Source: Marinobacter caseinilyticus (GTDB taxonomy: Bacteria; Pseudomonadota; Gammaproteobacteria; Pseudomonadales; Oleiphilaceae). Taken from it: DNA of 64,000 nucleotides. The notes under the pieces were generated by a model. That model did not search any database. It saw nothing but the letters and a program-made list of their open reading frames with translations, and was not told the origin of the DNA. The translations under genes and the position numbers were made by a program. This document shows positions 25,490 through 34,604 of this stretch, piece by piece (the first letter of the stretch is position 1; the number at the start of each line of letters is the position of its first letter). The stretch covers positions 1-64,000 of the forward strand of contig NZ_WUQJ01000013.1 of the NCBI RefSeq assembly GCF_011074955.1, written 5' to 3'.

Positions 25490-28327
25490 ATGTTCAAGAA
25501 AACTCTTATTAGTCTTGCCGTGGCGTCCTCGCTTGGACTTACGGGCTGTTTAAGCAGTGCTGATTCGGGCGGTAATGCTGATCCGCAGTACAACATCAAT
25601 AATCCGGACATTACCGGAAAAACCTGGCCACTGTTTAACCCGGTTACTGGTGCACTCCCACTCCCGAACGACCTTATTTTCAAGTCTGACAACCCGGCGA
25701 CGGCGATCATTGAAGCCGACGGGACATTCAGCGTTGCTGACAGCTCACCTCCTGTCACAACTGCCTTGAACAGCCTGAGCGGTGCGTCAACCGTGGCCCC
25801 CGCGGTAGTAAGATTGAATGGCCAGATTGATGTTGACTCGGTTGACTCCCGACCATTCATCCTGAATGGCATGACCCCGATTCCGAACCCTAACCAGAAC
25901 GTTTTCCTGATTGAGCTGGAATACGCCAGTGATGACCCTCTTCAAGGTCTCGGCATGGGTGAGCCACCGACCATTCCATTGGCGATCACAGCACAAGTGG
26001 CACTGGGTGCACTTCCACAAGATCTTTCCGGTCGCGACCAGGCAGCAGCGGGTGCTTACCTTGGTCAGATCGCGCAGAACCCAACCTACACTCACGAAGT
26101 CGTCAATCTTGACGGAACGTCCGCTATCCGTATCCACCCCAAGGTTCCACTGAACCCGAAGAAGCGTTATTTGGTCGTAGTGACCAAAGAAGTTCTGGAC
26201 GTGAATGGCGACCCAATTGTTTCATCACCCAGCTACAGCAACCTGACCGACGCCAATCAGCCGCTAGGCAGCTCATCCCTGGCCCCGGTCAGAACCATCA
26301 TCAATAGCTTCTGGGAGGCCGTCGCCAGCAGTTACTTTGGGCTGAACAACTCGGCTCGGGCCGATGCCTTGACCGCAGATGACATTGCGCTGTCATACAG
26401 CTTCACCACTTCAAACGACGAGGAAGTGCTGAAGTACATTGCCGATCCTGAAACATTTTTCCGGGACACTGTCGCAGGTGCCGCACGTGTAGCGGGCGTC
26501 AAGCAGGCGCTGGCCAATGGGCAGACTGCGTACTCTGACCTGGCCACCGCAGCTGGGCTAGCGGTTGCCGGCGCCGATGTCGATGCGACAGCCGCTACGC
26601 TGCAAGGCGCGCTGGGAGGCCTTCTGCCGGAACCGGCAGACCGCAGCGCCACAGCAAGTTTCGGTGCTCCGCAGGACGTCACTCAGGTGTCTGCGATTAC
26701 GGATCAGTTCGTAGATTTCGGCCAGGTGAACATTGTGCAGGGCACAATTGACCTACCCTATTACCTGGGCATCCCCACAGGCCAGACTGAGGCCGAGGGC
26801 GCGGTCATCAATACCCAGGATTGGGCTGCCGATCTTGCGGCGGCCGCCAACATAGGTGGCGCGCTTGGCGTCCAGCTGGCTCAATCCGACGCTTCCGTGA
26901 GCGACGTCGTCAACTACCGCTTCCCGTTCCCGGTCGAGACCAGTGAAGCGCTGACAGTGCCGGTCCTTGTCATGTACCCGGCCGGTTACGACGGCTCGGT
27001 CGACGGCCCACTGGAAACCTTCATTTACCAGCATGGTATTACAACGGATCGTAGTGCGGCGCTGACCTTCGGTAGCAAGCTTGTCGCGAATGCTGGCGTG
27101 GCGGTCATTGCCATTGACCAACCGCTTCATGGAGTAGCACCGTTCAGTCAGGCGGAACAGGAAGGGCTTGCCAGCCTGCTACTGGACGCCGGCCAAGCGG
27201 CTGAATTGCCCGCATCACTGGCGTCCTCTCCTGCCAACATTCAGGCAGTAATCGCGGGTCAACTTGCCATTGGGTTTACGTCGGCGGCTCTCAGCCAAGA
27301 CGCCGCTACGGCGGCGGCCACTGTCAACTCAGTGGTAGCTGGTGGTTCAACGGGTGACCTTGGTCTGGATGCGGCCATCCGATCGTTGCGCTCTTTCGAG
27401 AACACGGCAGCCAACGCTGGCAGTACTGTTCCCGGACTTGTGAAAACGGCAAACGAGCGCCACTTTGACTTTACCGCTGGTGCGGCAAACCAGCCGGTAC
27501 CCATGACAGCGACATCCGGCGACTCCGGCAGCTTGTTCATCAACCTGACCAACTTCACAAATTCTCGTGACAAGAATCGTCAGGCGGTTATGGACCTGCT
27601 GAACCTGCGTGAATCTTTGGTCGGACTTGACTTCGACGGCACTGCCGGAGCCGATCTTGATGCTACCAACGTTTACTTCGCAGGCCACTCCCTGGGTACC
27701 ATTGTGGGTGCACCGTTCGTTGCGGTTGCCAACGGAACGGTGGCTGTTGAGGACAATATTGTTGCCGCTCAGCTACTGACACCAGGTGCTGGTATTGTCC
27801 GACTGCTGGAAAACTCCCCGGCCTTCGCGCCCGCAATCCTGGGTGGCCTGCAAGCTGCGGCTGGTCTCGAGCAGGGCGATGCGAACCTGGAGACGTTCTT
27901 TAACATCTTCCAGGCGACACTGGACTCGGCGGACCCAATCAACTTCGCGGATGACTTGGCGGGCTCGAAAATTTTGCTCTCGCAGGTGAACGGGGATCAG
28001 GTTATCCCGAATGATCCGCTGGCTAATCCGTTAGGGCAGGCTTTCGATGCATACCTATCTGGCACTGAGCCATTCGCCAGACTGCTAAATGCCACGTCGG
28101 TTACCGGTAACGGCGTTCCGGTAGCGCTGAGCAATGCGGCAATCACTCGCTACCTTGCCGGAACTCACGGCACGCCCGTGCTGCCTCAGGGCGGTCCATT
28201 GGATGTCAGGGTGTTTATTGAGATGGTTATTGAAACCGCCAGCCTCCAGGCCGCAATGGGTGACGCAGTGGTACCAAATGCCGGGGCTTTGGATCCTAAT
28301 ATTACGGAAATAGTTCAGCAGGACTAA
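25490..28327 (+). CDS. VolA-like lipase/lysophospholipase lipoprotein
   Basis: A 945-aa surface or outer-membrane lipoprotein. The signal peptide ends in the lipobox LTGC with Cys20. The N-terminal part (residues about 40-330, NPDITGKTWPLFNPVTGALP, NDLIF, then PRKRYLVVVT-like blocks) matches the bacterial virulence-factor lipase N-terminal domain. The alpha/beta-hydrolase part has the nucleophile elbow GHSLG at residues 732-736 (Ser734) and the oxyanion-type QHGITTDRSAALTFG. The size and domain order fit VolA of Vibrio, a surface phospholipase that releases fatty acids for use. The gene is followed by a perfect terminator and converges on a lipoprotein acylase gene. The substrate (phospholipid versus ester) is inferred from the family. 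Confidence 0.85.
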   Translation: MFKKTLISLAVASSLGLTGCLSSADSGGNADPQYNINNPDITGKTWPLFNPVTGALPLPNDLIFKSDNPATAIIEADGTFSVADSSPPVTTALNSLSGASTVAPAVVRLNGQIDVDSVDSRPFILNGMTPIPNPNQNVFLIELEYASDDPLQGLGMGEPPTIPLAITAQVALGALPQDLSGRDQAAAGAYLGQIAQNPTYTHEVVNLDGTSAIRIHPKVPLNPKKRYLVVVTKEVLDVNGDPIVSSPSYSNLTDANQPLGSSSLAPVRTIINSFWEAVASSYFGLNNSARADALTADDIALSYSFTTSNDEEVLKYIADPETFFRDTVAGAARVAGVKQALANGQTAYSDLATAAGLAVAGADVDATAATLQGALGGLLPEPADRSATASFGAPQDVTQVSAITDQFVDFGQVNIVQGTIDLPYYLGIPTGQTEAEGAVINTQDWAADLAAAANIGGALGVQLAQSDASVSDVVNYRFPFPVETSEALTVPVLVMYPAGYDGSVDGPLETFIYQHGITTDRSAALTFGSKLVANAGVAVIAIDQPLHGVAPFSQAEQEGLASLLLDAGQAAELPASLASSPANIQAVIAGQLAIGFTSAALSQDAATAAATVNSVVAGGSTGDLGLDAAIRSLRSFENTAANAGSTVPGLVKTANERHFDFTAGAANQPVPMTATSGDSGSLFINLTNFTNSRDKNRQAVMDLLNLRESLVGLDFDGTAGADLDATNVYFAGHSLGTIVGAPFVAVANGTVAVEDNIVAAQLLTPGAGIVRLLENSPAFAPAILGGLQAAAGLEQGDANLETFFNIFQATLDSADPINFADDLAGSKILLSQVNGDQVIPNDPLANPLGQAFDAYLSGTEPFARLLNATSVTGNGVPVALSNAAITRYLAGTHGTPVLPQGGPLDVRVFIEMVIETASLQAAMGDAVVPNAGALDPNITEIVQQD

Positions 28328-28348
28328 ACCTCTGCACAGCAGTAACCC

Positions 28349-28376
28349 AAAAGGGGCAGCCTCGGCTGCCCCTTTT
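28349..28376 (+). terminator. Rho-independent terminator of the lipase gene
   Basis: AAAAGGGGCAGC-CTCG-GCTGCCCCTTTT, a perfect 12-bp stem with a tetraloop and a T4 end, 21 bp after the stop codon. Confidence 0.93.
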
Positions 28377-28526
28377 CTATGGGGTTGGCTCCACTGGCTT
28401 GGCAACGGCGGCTTTCGTATTTCGGAAATACCAGTCAGGAACCCAACAATCCGGACTTATTTCTGTAGGCGTTTTTGACCAAGTAGCGAAACGACACGCC
28501 GTGATCACTTAAATTGAGGCATAAAA

Positions 28527-28547
28527 AAGCCGGGCATCGCCCGGCTT
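28527..28547 (-). terminator. Rho-independent terminator of the acylase gene
   Basis: Arms AAGCCGGGC and GCCCGGCTT with a 3-nt loop. On the minus strand it is followed by six T, just after the stop of the acylase at 28563. Confidence 0.93.
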
Positions 28548-28562
28548 ATTAACACGCCACAA

Positions 28563-31235
28563 TTACTGGGTGATCACCACCTCCCCTTGCGGCAGAAGAT
28601 TCGCCTGAATATCGGATTCTTTGAACAGCAGTTGCCGATAATCCTTCTCTGAATAGCGCAGGCTCTGATCATTAAAATACGGTGAGCTTGCATCGGTTGA
28701 TTGCGAGTAACTGATCAAACCATAAGCCTCCGGACCATCACCGGTAAACTCCAGCCCAAAATGCCAGCTGGTACCTCTGGCCATTTGCCATCCTTGCCCC
28801 GCGGCCGTTGAAAGACCTGCAGTATCCGCAACCACGGTCGGTGCCAGGCGCGGAAACCGCGTATCTTCGGCAAAGCCGTCGGTCACCACCCCAATTGCGT
28901 TAAACGTGCCATCGATACCGCCATCACCTCCATGCCATGGAAATGAAACACCTTGTGCAACTGGAGTACCCCCGGACAGGCTGCCGCCCGCCAGACCCGG
29001 CAGTGCACCGCCGGAAGGCTGATAATATTGCACGCTGCCCAGTGTAGTGTTGTAGGCGATGCCTACAGAATCCAAAGCTTCCAGTCCCTCTGCCAAGGCT
29101 TGCAGCATGACATCGTCCGCGGTGCCGGCGTTGGTGGGTGAAGGCGTTGATGGTGTTGATACCGGACTGGCCGGATCAAACCCAACCGTCAGATCATTGG
29201 TAAACGAGTTGCGGTAATGACCGATGAACACCCGATATACGTGGGCGCCAATACTGTCCGTATTGTAGACACCGTCCCAGCTCTGCAAAACGCCGCAGGC
29301 CTGATCGACGGTCCGCGAGCCACCGCCGGGTAAGTTGACGGGCGTTGCCCCGATCGAAGCGCAACGGGCTCGAAGCTCCACCAAAAACTGATCCGCATAC
29401 CAAGCACGGTTGTTGTAAATCACATTGATGAGGTCCTCTGCTCCGAATTTGCCATCCTGTCCCGCGGGCACCGGTGCACCCGGTGAGACCGGACCTGTCG
29501 AGAGCGGATTCTCAAGCATTGAAATACCCAATCGGGTTCGCGGCCCCAGTTGAGTCTCTTCCGGTCCAAACAGTGGCGAATAGCCTGTCAGAGGCTGCGA
29601 GGGGTTCGTTGACCAATAACTATCGTTTGAATTCTGCACCCAGTCAGAACGTAACAGTTTTGGCTTGTCCTCATAGGGCACCAGGCCATCGCACTGCCCT
29701 TCAACCCAGTCGTCTCTTGAAGTGTTGCCATCCAGCAATGTTAAACCGGCGTTGAACAGTTGGTTATAGGCGGCACTGGCGCCACGCTTGAAATCAATAA
29801 CGGCCAGAGCTGCGGGGGAAAGGTTCGGCACCGAACTGCTGTCAATATAGAACGCGTTGCCCTGATCATCGGCGTAGGTCGAGTTGGTCCAAAACGTCGT
29901 GCCGCAGTTTCGGAACACATCCTGGAATTCGGTCAATGTTGACGCGCGACTCATCTGTAACCATGAGTCGAGCAATCTTGTTGTACCTGCATTGGCGTCA
30001 CGATAGCTGTAGGCGGTGCCACTCGCGCCCCATGTCGGCAACCCACCGCTGGTGACGGCATTGGCTGACAGCATTGGACCGTATTCAGAAAAATAGAAAG
30101 ACCGCTCGAGAATTGTCGGGTTCGGGGTCCCATTAAACACTTCAATCTGGAACGACTCGGACGTAATCGGCTTCTCCTTGCCATCCTTGATATACACAAG
30201 GTCATCACCGCTTTTAAGCGTCAGTTCATACAGCGTAAACCGGCGGCTGGTTGTCACCGTGTGAGACCAGCCGAGATTCTCATTGAAGTTAATGAGCGGA
30301 ATCGCCGTACCCAACAAACCCGCACCGTTGGCATTCAAATACCCAGGCACTGTCATTTGCACCTGATACAGCCTGCGATGCCCTGTATACGGAAAGTGGG
30401 GGTTGGCAAGCAGCGCGCCCTTGCCCTGCTCGGTCATCGTTTTACCGATGCCCCAGGCATTGCTGGCAAGGCCCATGTCCTGAAAGTTCTTGATGCGGCC
30501 GGCTCCGGCCCGGGCATTTGCAACAACCGAATTCAACATGTCCATTTTTTCAAGACTGGTGACGGGCATGACAGGCTGCGGCGCCGGAGACTCACCCGGC
30601 GGCACCGCCAAAAACACTGCGCCAGTAGCAAACAGCGCCCCGCTGGCGTATTGACCAACAACGCGATAATGGGCGAAGAGGTCTTCGGGTGCGATCAATT
30701 TCACCCAGGGCTGACTGCGACACTCAGCCGGCAGGTCTGCAGGATCCGTTTCAGCAACATACTTGTTGTAGCCCTCGGTAAACCCTTCAATCAGTGCCCT
30801 GGATGGCGCACTCAATGTCGCAAATTCAGATTGCGCACCACTCAGAATGCCCTGCGCTTTGAAGCTGAAATCGTTGATGATATTGATATCACCGGGGCCC
30901 GGACCAAAGTACTTCGACCGCTCACTGCGAGCTTTCACAATGGCTTCGGCCAAATAACACACATTGTCCTCAGTTTGGGCATAGCCTGCACCAAACGCGG
31001 CCGATTTGAGATTGTCTGCCAGCACGTGCGGGACGCCATTCGTCGTACGGCGAATGGTTGCCTTCAATGTGCCATTGGCAGGAAACAACTGCTCATTGAC
31101 CGCCTCACCCTGACCTGAAGAGTCATCGTCATCATGAAAACACCCCCCCAACAGTAATGTGCTTGCCATAACGATTCCAATGCCTCGCCAACTGACCGCG
31201 GGCGTGCTCCCTGGTTTTAAACCTGTGCATTTCAT
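28563..31235 (-). CDS. Penicillin-acylase family lipoprotein (Ntn-hydrolase)
   Basis: An 890-aa protein starting at ATG 31235, with AAGGGGAT upstream. The lipobox LLLGGC gives Cys32 followed by an acidic run, so it is exported as a lipoprotein. It belongs to the S45 penicillin/acyl-homoserine-lactone acylase family. It is made as a precursor cut before the catalytic Ser258 (ASNAWGIG), so the beta chain begins SNAWGIG. Other family elements are RRTTNGVPHVLADN near the N terminus and NENLGWSHTVTT in the beta chain. The longer alpha chain and lipid anchor differ from typical PvdQ-type acylases. The substrate is an amide-linked acyl group; AHL degradation is possible but unproven. Transcribed alone. 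Confidence 0.85.
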   Translation of the reverse strand: MKCTGLKPGSTPAVSWRGIGIVMASTLLLGGCFHDDDDSSGQGEAVNEQLFPANGTLKATIRRTTNGVPHVLADNLKSAAFGAGYAQTEDNVCYLAEAIVKARSERSKYFGPGPGDINIINDFSFKAQGILSGAQSEFATLSAPSRALIEGFTEGYNKYVAETDPADLPAECRSQPWVKLIAPEDLFAHYRVVGQYASGALFATGAVFLAVPPGESPAPQPVMPVTSLEKMDMLNSVVANARAGAGRIKNFQDMGLASNAWGIGKTMTEQGKGALLANPHFPYTGHRRLYQVQMTVPGYLNANGAGLLGTAIPLINFNENLGWSHTVTTSRRFTLYELTLKSGDDLVYIKDGKEKPITSESFQIEVFNGTPNPTILERSFYFSEYGPMLSANAVTSGGLPTWGASGTAYSYRDANAGTTRLLDSWLQMSRASTLTEFQDVFRNCGTTFWTNSTYADDQGNAFYIDSSSVPNLSPAALAVIDFKRGASAAYNQLFNAGLTLLDGNTSRDDWVEGQCDGLVPYEDKPKLLRSDWVQNSNDSYWSTNPSQPLTGYSPLFGPEETQLGPRTRLGISMLENPLSTGPVSPGAPVPAGQDGKFGAEDLINVIYNNRAWYADQFLVELRARCASIGATPVNLPGGGSRTVDQACGVLQSWDGVYNTDSIGAHVYRVFIGHYRNSFTNDLTVGFDPASPVSTPSTPSPTNAGTADDVMLQALAEGLEALDSVGIAYNTTLGSVQYYQPSGGALPGLAGGSLSGGTPVAQGVSFPWHGGDGGIDGTFNAIGVVTDGFAEDTRFPRLAPTVVADTAGLSTAAGQGWQMARGTSWHFGLEFTGDGPEAYGLISYSQSTDASSPYFNDQSLRYSEKDYRQLLFKESDIQANLLPQGEVVITQ

Positions 31236-31471
31236 ACTCACTATCCCCTTTCCATTGTTATTAGCCGGCGCCATTCAGTGGTCCGTCTCTCTCATGTTAG
31301 TCAAGCATCAACCCCCACGCCCAATAAATGAGACCCAATTCATTTTTTTGAAACACGGACCACAACTCGGCCGTAAAAGAGCATCAAAACGATCGTGCAA
31401 TGCTGGTGCGAGAACTGATTTGCTTTAAAATATCGTTAGCTAACAATTAAAAAGAAACAACAGGCACCGCC

Positions 31472-32662
31472 ATGGAAGTCTACAGTCCAGATTTGCCCTC
31501 CCCGTCGGCGCTCACTTCTCCCACACCACTCAACACGGGCGAGGAGCAACGGTTACGAAAACGCCGTCTAGGCATGTCTTTCTCCTCTTACACAATGACC
31601 TTTGCGCTGGTATTTTTCTGCTGGCTGGAGGCCTTGATCCCAGGCCAGGTGGTGGCCCAGTTTGCTGGCTTTTCCGTGCTTTTGAATGGTTTCTTTTTCC
31701 TGTTGATTCAATCCGGTATTAATCTGAGACTGAGCGATCCCAGCATGACTCAGGCTCAAATGGCACTGTCGCTGCTACCGGCTCTGTGGGTGATGTTTTT
31801 TCTGGAAGCGGGCCAAGCCCGGGCCGCGTTCTTGATGATCGCCATGGTGCCGTCTCTTTACGGCATTCTGGCGTTGCGGATGGGCGGATTTCTTGTCGTT
31901 GGATTATGGTTTTTCTTTTTTTACGGCCTGCTCTACCTTGGTTTCTACATTTACAAACCTCAGGTGCTCACCGGCACGCTGGATGTAATTCAGACTCTGG
32001 CCTTTGTTCTAGTCATGGCGCAGATTACGGTTATCGGGGGCTTTATCAGCGGCCTGCGCGGTCAGCTTCGACACCGAAATAAAGAGCTCAATGCTGCTAT
32101 GGGCCGTATTCAGGAGCTGGTCAACATTGATGAGTTGACGGGGGTCTGCAACCGCCGTCGTATCTTTGAAGTGCTGGCTGAGGAATACAACCGTTATACC
32201 CGTACACCGGGTGCCTTCAGCGTCTGCATTCTGGATGTCGATAATTTCAAGCAGGTGAATGATCGCTACGGGCACCAGTCAGGCGATGACATACTCCGCA
32301 AAGTAGCCGCTAGTGTGACGACGAGTATCCGAACCATTGACTGTTTCGGGCGCTATGGTGGTGAAGAGTTTTTACTGATACTCCCCCAGACCCCGGCTGA
32401 CGGCGCCATGATCAAGGCTGAGCGGGTAAGACAAGCGATTGCATCGATTCCGTTTCCGGACATCAACGGGGAATTTCGCGTCACTGTATCTATTGGGGTG
32501 GCCGAGTATGAGGCCGACGAAACCGTGGATGACACCATCGCACGGGCTGACCGTGCGCTTTATCGTGCCAAAGAAGCCGGGCGTAATCGGGTAGAGCTTT
32601 CCATAGGACTCTCGAACGAAGCCCTGGATACAACCATCGAACCTGAAAAAGCCCGGGAGTAG
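31472..32662 (+). CDS. Membrane diguanylate cyclase (6TM sensor + GGDEF)
   Basis: A 396-aa inner-membrane protein. Residues about 38-190 contain around six hydrophobic helices (MTFALVFFCWLEALIPG and following, a MASE-like sensor). A linker (GQLRHRNKELNAAMGRIQEL) and the GGDEF domain at about 205-375 follow. The active-site loop is GGEEF at 296-300. The RxxD inhibitory motif (RTID) lies five residues before it, so c-di-GMP feedback is expected. Metal-site and substrate blocks ELTGVCNRRRIFE and LDVDNFKQVND are intact. It has its own terminator, whose stem includes the stop codon. The signal sensed is unknown. Confidence 0.92.
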   Translation: MEVYSPDLPSPSALTSPTPLNTGEEQRLRKRRLGMSFSSYTMTFALVFFCWLEALIPGQVVAQFAGFSVLLNGFFFLLIQSGINLRLSDPSMTQAQMALSLLPALWVMFFLEAGQARAAFLMIAMVPSLYGILALRMGGFLVVGLWFFFFYGLLYLGFYIYKPQVLTGTLDVIQTLAFVLVMAQITVIGGFISGLRGQLRHRNKELNAAMGRIQELVNIDELTGVCNRRRIFEVLAEEYNRYTRTPGAFSVCILDVDNFKQVNDRYGHQSGDDILRKVAASVTTSIRTIDCFGRYGGEEFLLILPQTPADGAMIKAERVRQAIASIPFPDINGEFRVTVSIGVAEYEADETVDDTIARADRALYRAKEAGRNRVELSIGLSNEALDTTIEPEKARE

Positions 32663-32671
32663 ATCCCGGGC
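32651..32671. terminator. Terminator hairpin containing the cyclase stop codon
   Basis: GCCCGGGA (32651-32658) and TCCCGGGC (32664-32671) pair around GTAGA. The TAG stop of the cyclase lies in the loop. It is shared with the convergent EF-hand gene. There is no long T-tract, so strength is uncertain. Confidence 0.6.
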
Positions 32672-32686
32672 CTTGCGGTGGTGAGC

Positions 32687-33010
32687 TTACCAGGACTTTT
32701 TGGTCTTCTCTTCGTATTCCTGCTGGCTAATCTTGCCATCACCATCCATGTCCTGATCCTCCATCATGTGACGATTCTTGTCCATCATGTCACCAGAACT
32801 GCCAGCAGCGGTGGCACCATAAACGTTCAGCTCTTCTTCACTGATAAACCCATCGCGGTTAGCATCCAGTTCTTCAAACTTGGGAGCTTCCCCTTTCATT
32901 GTGTCACTGTCGGCCATTTTATCTTTATCGCCAGTGGTACCCCCAATAACAACTGGCGAAACCAGCGCGCCCGACAACAACAAAGCTAAGGCTATATTTC
33001 TGATTTTCAT
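32687..33010 (-). CDS. Small secreted EF-hand protein
   Basis: A 107-aa protein from ATG 33010, with AAGGAG 7 nt upstream. The N terminus KIRNIALALLLSGALVSP is a Sec signal peptide. The mature part has two EF-hand loops: DANRDGFISEEE, and the canonical DMDGDGKISQQE. Between them is a Met-rich stretch (GDMMDKNRHMMEDQ). It probably binds Ca2+ in the periplasm, possibly Cu or other metals through the Met/His segment; this is inference. It is convergent with the diguanylate cyclase and lies downstream of the CoA-transferase gene, with a 238-bp gap that shows no feature. Confidence 0.85.
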   Translation of the reverse strand: MKIRNIALALLLSGALVSPVVIGGTTGDKDKMADSDTMKGEAPKFEELDANRDGFISEEELNVYGATAAGSSGDMMDKNRHMMEDQDMDGDGKISQQEYEEKTKKSW

Positions 33011-33248
33011 GAGGTTTCTCCTTTTTCCCACATTAAAAACCTGATCTAAACCACTGCCTGGTGACCGCACTGTGCATTCAGCCAGGCGGGCCACCGGTTA
33101 TCAGAGGGTGAGCCCCAGAGCTCTATTTGGATAGACGGGGCCTGGGAGTGCACCAGGTCCAGCAGAATCGGCCCCGAGACCACGCGACTCCTTATGCTAT
33201 TTAAGCGCTAGGTCAGGGTAAAAAACAGTGACGTTTCGGTAATTCAGA

Positions 33249-34394
33249 TCACCTCTTATGCACGTCTGCGTTGTGCAGAATTGCGTCTGTATCGGCACCC
33301 AGTGTTTTACCAATAAAGCGACTCTGACAGGGCGTTTTGCTGAACTTGATTGGGTGACCAATCTGGCGCTGCGCAGTACCGTCCTCACGAGCAACCAATA
33401 TCACCATATCCCGCGCTTTGATCTGCGGGTGGTTGGCCGCCTCTGTAATCGTCAATACTGGCTCCACACAGGCGTCGCGTTCGGAGAATACGCGCTGCCA
33501 TTGCGCCAGACTTTTACCGGCGATCGCTTGTCGTAATGCCTTTTTTAGCAGCGCCTGATCCTCGGGTTTCTGGCTTAGCCCATAACGTGTCAGGTCGGGC
33601 TGACCAAGCACCTCACACAGCTGTGCCAGAAATTGCGGTTCAAGACTGCCTACCGATAACCAGCGACCATCGGCCGTTTGGTAGTAATCGTAGAAACTGC
33701 CGCCGTTTAACAGCGATCCTTCAGCTTCAACCTCTTCCTGCCCTGCCAGGTTGGCGGCACCGGCCATACCATTCATGGCGAATGCTGCATCGGTCATGCT
33801 GATATCAATGAATTGACCTTCGCCGGTTTGCTGGCGATGCACCTCGGCCGCCAGGATACCCATGACGGCGTGGTGAGAGCCCCCGGCCACGTCGGCCAGC
33901 TGCACCCCCAGAGGTGGCGGCCCACTGGCTTTCCGACCGCAGTGACTGCTGACTCCCGCAATGGAGAGGTAATTAATATCGTGCCCCGCCCGCAACCGAT
34001 AAGGTCCGGTTTGACCATAGCCCGTAATCGCACAATAGATAAGCCGCGGATTGATCGCCTTCAGAACCTCGTAATCCAGCCCCAGCCGCGCCATAACACC
34101 CGGCCTGAATTGTTCAATGACAATGTCGTAGTCCGTCACCAGGCCCTTGATCACATCGACACTGCCCGGCGCCTTTAAATCCAGTCCCAGCGAACGTTTG
34201 CCACGATTCAAATACGTGTGGGCGGTACTGACGCCACCATCATGGGGTGGCATGACCCGTGTCAGATCGAGCCTGCCCGGCGCTTCAACCCGAAGCACAT
34301 CTGCGCCCATATCCGCTAACAGCATGGTGGCGTAGGGGCCCGGCAACAACGTTGTGAAATCAAGTATCTTTAAGCCTCTCAGTGGACCCGACAT
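33249..34394 (-). CDS. Class III CoA-transferase (CaiB/BaiF family)
   Basis: A 381-aa protein starting at ATG 34394, with GGGGAGA upstream. Family blocks: LKILDFTTLLPGPYATMLLA, DMGADVLRVEAPG, NRGKRSLGLDLK and IEQFRPGVMARLGLDYEVL. The catalytic Asp lies in VQLADVAGGSHHAVMGILAA. Members are alpha-methylacyl-CoA racemases or CoA-transferases. The YLSIAGVSSHCGRK segment and length fit the racemase branch (370-390 aa), but this cannot be decided from sequence reading. It is divergent from an AraC-family gene with palindromes between them, so it may be the regulator's target, probably in fatty or bile-acid-like acyl-CoA breakdown. Confidence 0.88.
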   Translation of the reverse strand: MSGPLRGLKILDFTTLLPGPYATMLLADMGADVLRVEAPGRLDLTRVMPPHDGGVSTAHTYLNRGKRSLGLDLKAPGSVDVIKGLVTDYDIVIEQFRPGVMARLGLDYEVLKAINPRLIYCAITGYGQTGPYRLRAGHDINYLSIAGVSSHCGRKASGPPPLGVQLADVAGGSHHAVMGILAAEVHRQQTGEGQFIDISMTDAAFAMNGMAGAANLAGQEEVEAEGSLLNGGSFYDYYQTADGRWLSVGSLEPQFLAQLCEVLGQPDLTRYGLSQKPEDQALLKKALRQAIAGKSLAQWQRVFSERDACVEPVLTITEAANHPQIKARDMVILVAREDGTAQRQIGHPIKFSKTPCQSRFIGKTLGADTDAILHNADVHKR

Positions 34395-34456
34395 ACACTC
34401 TCCCCGTAGCAATTTAATGGCGGTTCTGGCCATATCCCGCCAATATCATTATTGAA

Positions 34457-34490
34457 CGAGTACACACTCGATCAAAACAACGTTTGATCG
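34457..34490. promoter_or_regulatory. Adjacent palindromes in the divergent CoA-transferase/AraC promoter region
   Basis: CGAGT-ACAC-ACTCG (34457-34470) shares its last bases with CGATCAAA-ACAACG-TTTGATCG (34469-34490), both with perfect arms. They lie about 65 bp upstream of the CoA-transferase start and 115 bp upstream of the AraC-family start. They are good candidates for operator sites of the AraC protein or another dimeric regulator. Confidence 0.5.
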
Positions 34491-34604
34491 TGCCGTGTTT
34501 TAGCCATCAGGCCAACCGCTGCTTTTATCAATCCCATTGACCATTTCTGCCATCGCCGCCGGCGCACCCATGGCAAACGGGTTGCATTGTTGCCAAGGGG
34601 TTTT

